Positions 44,968 through 46,940 of a stretch of 46,940 nt of DNA are shown piece by piece (position 1 is the first letter of the stretch; the number at the start of each line of letters is the position of its first letter). The notes beneath the pieces are model-generated. The model saw only the letters and a list, made by a program, of their open reading frames with translations. It did no database searches and had not been told where the DNA came from. The position numbers were made by a program, and so were the translations under genes. Source of the stretch: a virus. Location: positions 1 to 46,940 of the IMG/VR virus record IMGVR_UViG_3300050821_002632, one strand, 5' to 3'.

Positions 44968-45914
44968 CTCAAGCTCTCATGTTCTCCCCGAGCGGGATGG
45001 CTACCTTCATGGAGTGTCGGGAGAAGTATCGTCTCCGCTATATCGAAGGTATAGAGAGCAGTGAGCCTGAGATTCATCTTACCTTTGGCCGAGCCTGCCA
45101 CAAGATACCGGAATGCTACTGGAAGGGACTGCCGCAAGAAGTGGCGTTCAATGCGGCCCTGAAGGTCTGCGGAGAAATCGGCCCACCCATGCTGCTGCCC
45201 AGTAAGATAAGGGATAAGTGGCTCTCCCTGATGGATGGATTGATGGAGAGTGTGGAAGCGTACTATCACCATCACGACGCTACCGATGGCAACAGAGATA
45301 TCATGAAGGTTTATATGCTGGAGCAGGAGTTTCAGTACCGCATATCCTCTTCGAGCGAGCGCCTACAAGCGAGCGTTATATGCGAGCAAGGCGCGAGTGA
45401 GAAGTATTCCAACCCCAACGGGGTTGATGTTCAGGTCTATGTCACCGGTAGGATAGATCAGTACATCGGTACAACTCTCAGGGAACTCAAGACTGCTGCC
45501 GAGGTAGGCGCTAACTGGAAACACGATTACCGGCAGTATCTCCTGAGGAACTGGGGACTGCAGGTTTATGACTGGTTTCTTGGCAGGAACCCAGGTGATG
45601 AGCCAGGACCACCTCAGCATATCGAGGTAGAGGTTTTAGTTAAGCCCTACCGGGATAAGCGACCCCGGATGGAGATATTTGATCTGACCAAAGAGATCAT
45701 CTCCTACCGAGAAAGGACGGCTCAACAAATTGAGTGGGTATGCCGAGAGATGGCGGAATACCACCTACGGTACTCTGTGGCTAGTCCTTGGCCTATGTCT
45801 AGCAGCTCTTGTCTTAATAAGTATGGTTCCTGTGAGTATCTGTATGGTTGTAATCAAGGCCATGAGAAGGCCGCTGAAAAAGGACTCTATAAGATAAGGG
45901 AGAAGATTAGATGA
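44964..45914 (+). CDS. PD-(D/E)XK nuclease, RecB/Cas4-like with Fe-S cysteines (316 aa)
   Basis: ATG at 44964. It begins FSPSGMATFMECREKYRLRYIEG and has His46, then VTGRIDQYIGTTLRELKTA with Asp165, Glu174 and Lys176 as the catalytic core, and a QVYDW helix. Cys18 plus Cys283, Cys290 and Cys296 (CLNKYGSCEYLYGC) could bind a 4Fe-4S cluster as in Cas4 and AddB nucleases. It would trim DNA ends and work with the RecT-like protein two genes on. There are no CRISPR repeats nearby, so a Cas4 role is unlikely. Confidence 0.8.
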   Translation: MTQALMFSPSGMATFMECREKYRLRYIEGIESSEPEIHLTFGRACHKIPECYWKGLPQEVAFNAALKVCGEIGPPMLLPSKIRDKWLSLMDGLMESVEAYYHHHDATDGNRDIMKVYMLEQEFQYRISSSSERLQASVICEQGASEKYSNPNGVDVQVYVTGRIDQYIGTTLRELKTAAEVGANWKHDYRQYLLRNWGLQVYDWFLGRNPGDEPGPPQHIEVEVLVKPYRDKRPRMEIFDLTKEIISYRERTAQQIEWVCREMAEYHLRYSVASPWPMSSSSCLNKYGSCEYLYGCNQGHEKAAEKGLYKIREKIR

Positions 45915-46108
45915 TCCATTGCTGGGAAGATGGCCCTGCTCGTTGCCGAGTAACCGGAGAGATATTAGACAACGAATGGAAGGTCTGTGGAAGACATTGG
46001 GATTCCGAGAAACCATGCGCTATCGGCAGTACTTGTATGCTGGAGAAAGATCATAAAGGACCGCATCAGTGGACTCCTGATGATGGCATAAGCATTTCAT
46101 TCACATAA
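45911..46108 (+). CDS. Cys/His-rich small protein (65 aa)
   Basis: ATG at 45911 (ATGA). The sequence MIHCWEDGPARCRVTGEILDNEWKVCGRHW...CMLEKDHKGPHQWTPDDG has five Cys, and the 'C....DH.GPH.WTPDD' ending is frequent in small phage and actinobacterial proteins. One or two zinc sites are likely. It sits between nuclease and RecT genes. Confidence 0.65.
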   Translation: MIHCWEDGPARCRVTGEILDNEWKVCGRHWDSEKPCAIGSTCMLEKDHKGPHQWTPDDGISISFT

Positions 46109-46122
46109 ATGGAGAAAGTGAA

Positions 46123-46887
46123 ATGAGCGACGTAACCGAGATCACGCAACAAGGTATGGATAACAATTCTGGGGCAGCCACTATAACTGCTCCTCAGATG
46201 AGCACTACCCAGTTAGCCGTTCAAGCCTCCGATGCCAGGAAAGTTGGCTTACAGCTACAGACCGACCTTCTGGCGAAGGTGGTCAACCAACAGTGGGATA
46301 GTCCTGATAACCAGCCTCTAGCCATGGCTTTCCTGCTGACCCATATGCCACTAGCTAAGGGGGCTACCATGTCACTCCCTGAGGCTCTGGCGTTCTACCT
46401 TACAGCCATAGCAGAAGGAGCTAATCCTTTCACCGGAGAGCTATACCGCACTGGAGCATGGCGATTCGCAACCAATGTTCAGGCCAAGATCAATAAGCTA
46501 CGAAAGATGGGCATTGATGTAGGAGTTCCAAAGTTCACCAAGAAAGAGCGTGAATGGCCCAAGATTGATGGCAAGCCGAAGAAACTGATCCGCTATGTTA
46601 ATAATCAGGCTGTCTCATTCGATATGGAGAAAGAGCCCGGAGTGGTCTGTGAGATCACAATAGGAAAAAGTCCTGTCGAGCAGGAGGTTTGGTTAATCGG
46701 CGAGTACATGCCAAACAATCAGAATTGGTACGACAGGATGGATCATATGCTGCAAGTCAGGGCCTTGGGACGTTGTGTAACCTTCGGTGGAGGAGAAGGC
46801 GTTTCCGATCAAGTGGGAGTCGATGCCCCTGAGGATGTAAAGCAAGTAGAAGAGGTAGAGACTCCCAAGATTAAGGTGAGCAAATGA
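46123..46887 (+). CDS. recT: RecT-like ssDNA annealing protein (254 aa)
   Basis: ATG at 46123 follows GGAGAAAGTGAA. The layout of the RecT/Bet superfamily is visible: FYLTAIAEGANPFTGELYRTG (early helix and strand), NVQAKINKLRKMGIDVG, GVVCEITIG....PVEQEVWLIGEY, and WYDRMDHMLQVRALGRCVTFGGGEGVSDQ, matching the '...W..hP..Ml...A..r..r..fgg...g' end. A polar Glu/Lys tail follows. It anneals single strands made by the upstream nuclease. Assignment is fairly secure to superfamily, less so to RecT itself. Confidence 0.7.
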   Translation: MSDVTEITQQGMDNNSGAATITAPQMSTTQLAVQASDARKVGLQLQTDLLAKVVNQQWDSPDNQPLAMAFLLTHMPLAKGATMSLPEALAFYLTAIAEGANPFTGELYRTGAWRFATNVQAKINKLRKMGIDVGVPKFTKKEREWPKIDGKPKKLIRYVNNQAVSFDMEKEPGVVCEITIGKSPVEQEVWLIGEYMPNNQNWYDRMDHMLQVRALGRCVTFGGGEGVSDQVGVDAPEDVKQVEEVETPKIKVSK

Positions 46888-46940
46888 AAGTTAAGGTTAC
46901 CGCAATGGATATAGAGTGTGGTCGCAGTAACCTGTCAGAA
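46884..46940 (+). CDS. 5' part of a small phage protein, cut by window end
   Basis: ATG at 46884 overlaps the RecT-like stop (ATGA). Nineteen codons, MKVKVTAMDIECGRSNLSE, run to the window end. This is the usual N-terminus of a short phage protein family whose C-terminal half ends '...PFxFxP', as found at 3-143. See that entry. Confidence 0.65.
   Translation, partial: MKVKVTAMDIECGRSNLSE

Noticed and set aside
44964-45914. Cas4 / CRISPR-related interpretation of the nuclease
   Set aside because: There is no CRISPR array or other cas gene in the window. The neighbouring RecT-like and RusA genes point to phage recombination.
1-46940. Integrase, attachment site, tRNA, DNA polymerase and primase genes
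   Set aside because: I looked for typical motifs and found none. The phage may be strictly lytic and use host polymerase, or such genes may be too diverged for me to see.

Overview
The window looks like almost the whole genome of a short-tailed (podovirus-like) double-stranded DNA bacteriophage. It encodes a large terminase, a portal protein, a scaffolding-type protein, a probable HK97-fold major capsid protein, two proteins resembling podovirus tail adaptor and tail nozzle components, a run of Gln/Gly/Ala-rich proteins resembling internal-virion (ejection) proteins, and two beta-helix tailspike-like proteins. I see no tape-measure, sheath or long-tail baseplate gene. I also see no DNA polymerase, integrase, CI-type repressor, tRNA or rRNA. 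Genes are packed head to tail with ATGA, GTGA or TTGA overlaps. Sec signal peptides and a lipobox suggest a Gram-negative host; an Acidobacteria-like soil bacterium is only a guess. The last 57 bases begin a gene whose expected C-terminal half seems to be the first 143 bases, so the molecule is probably circular or circularly permuted with only a short stretch missing.

Layout. (A) 1-4460, + strand: the end of the recombination module, a DNA-metabolism-like protein, then a chain of about 17 very small coupled genes, many with CxxC or Cys/His metal-binding motifs. It ends with a lysozyme-like muramidase and a one-helix membrane peptide. (B) 4457-39334, - strand, to be read from right to left: a ribbon-helix-helix regulator with a strong promoter, a SAM methyltransferase, the large terminase, small proteins, a portal carrying an HNH intein, a TylF-like methyltransferase and a TPR-glycosyltransferase. 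Next come scaffold, major capsid, small head proteins, tailspike, tail adaptor, nozzle, ejection-type proteins, a degenerate histidine-phosphatase-like protein, beta-rich virion/fibre proteins, and a tail end rich in exported and membrane proteins (holin-like, lipoprotein, beta-helix). (C) 39341-40090: a control region with two sigma70-like leftward promoters overlapping palindromes, and a divergent start of rightward transcription. A helix-turn-helix protein (TerS-like) lies at 39453-39878. (D) 40091-42247, + strand: small early-type genes. (E) 42253-42377: nested inverted repeats between converging genes. (F) 42379-43296, - strand: a RepA-like AAA ATPase with a structured leader. (G) 43421-46940, + strand: a second ribbon-helix-helix regulator with its own promoter, a RusA resolvase, an adenine methylase, a RecB/Cas4-like nuclease and a RecT-like annealing protein, running back into region A.

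How it works together (inference): regions C, D, F, G and A make the early/middle functions, with replication started by the RepA-like ATPase on host machinery and recombination by nuclease, RecT and RusA. Region B is the late operon for packaging, virion assembly and lysis. Many genes here are too short for default gene finders and were called from coupling, ribosome-binding sites and residue patterns. All homology statements come from recognising patterns by eye; no database search was run.
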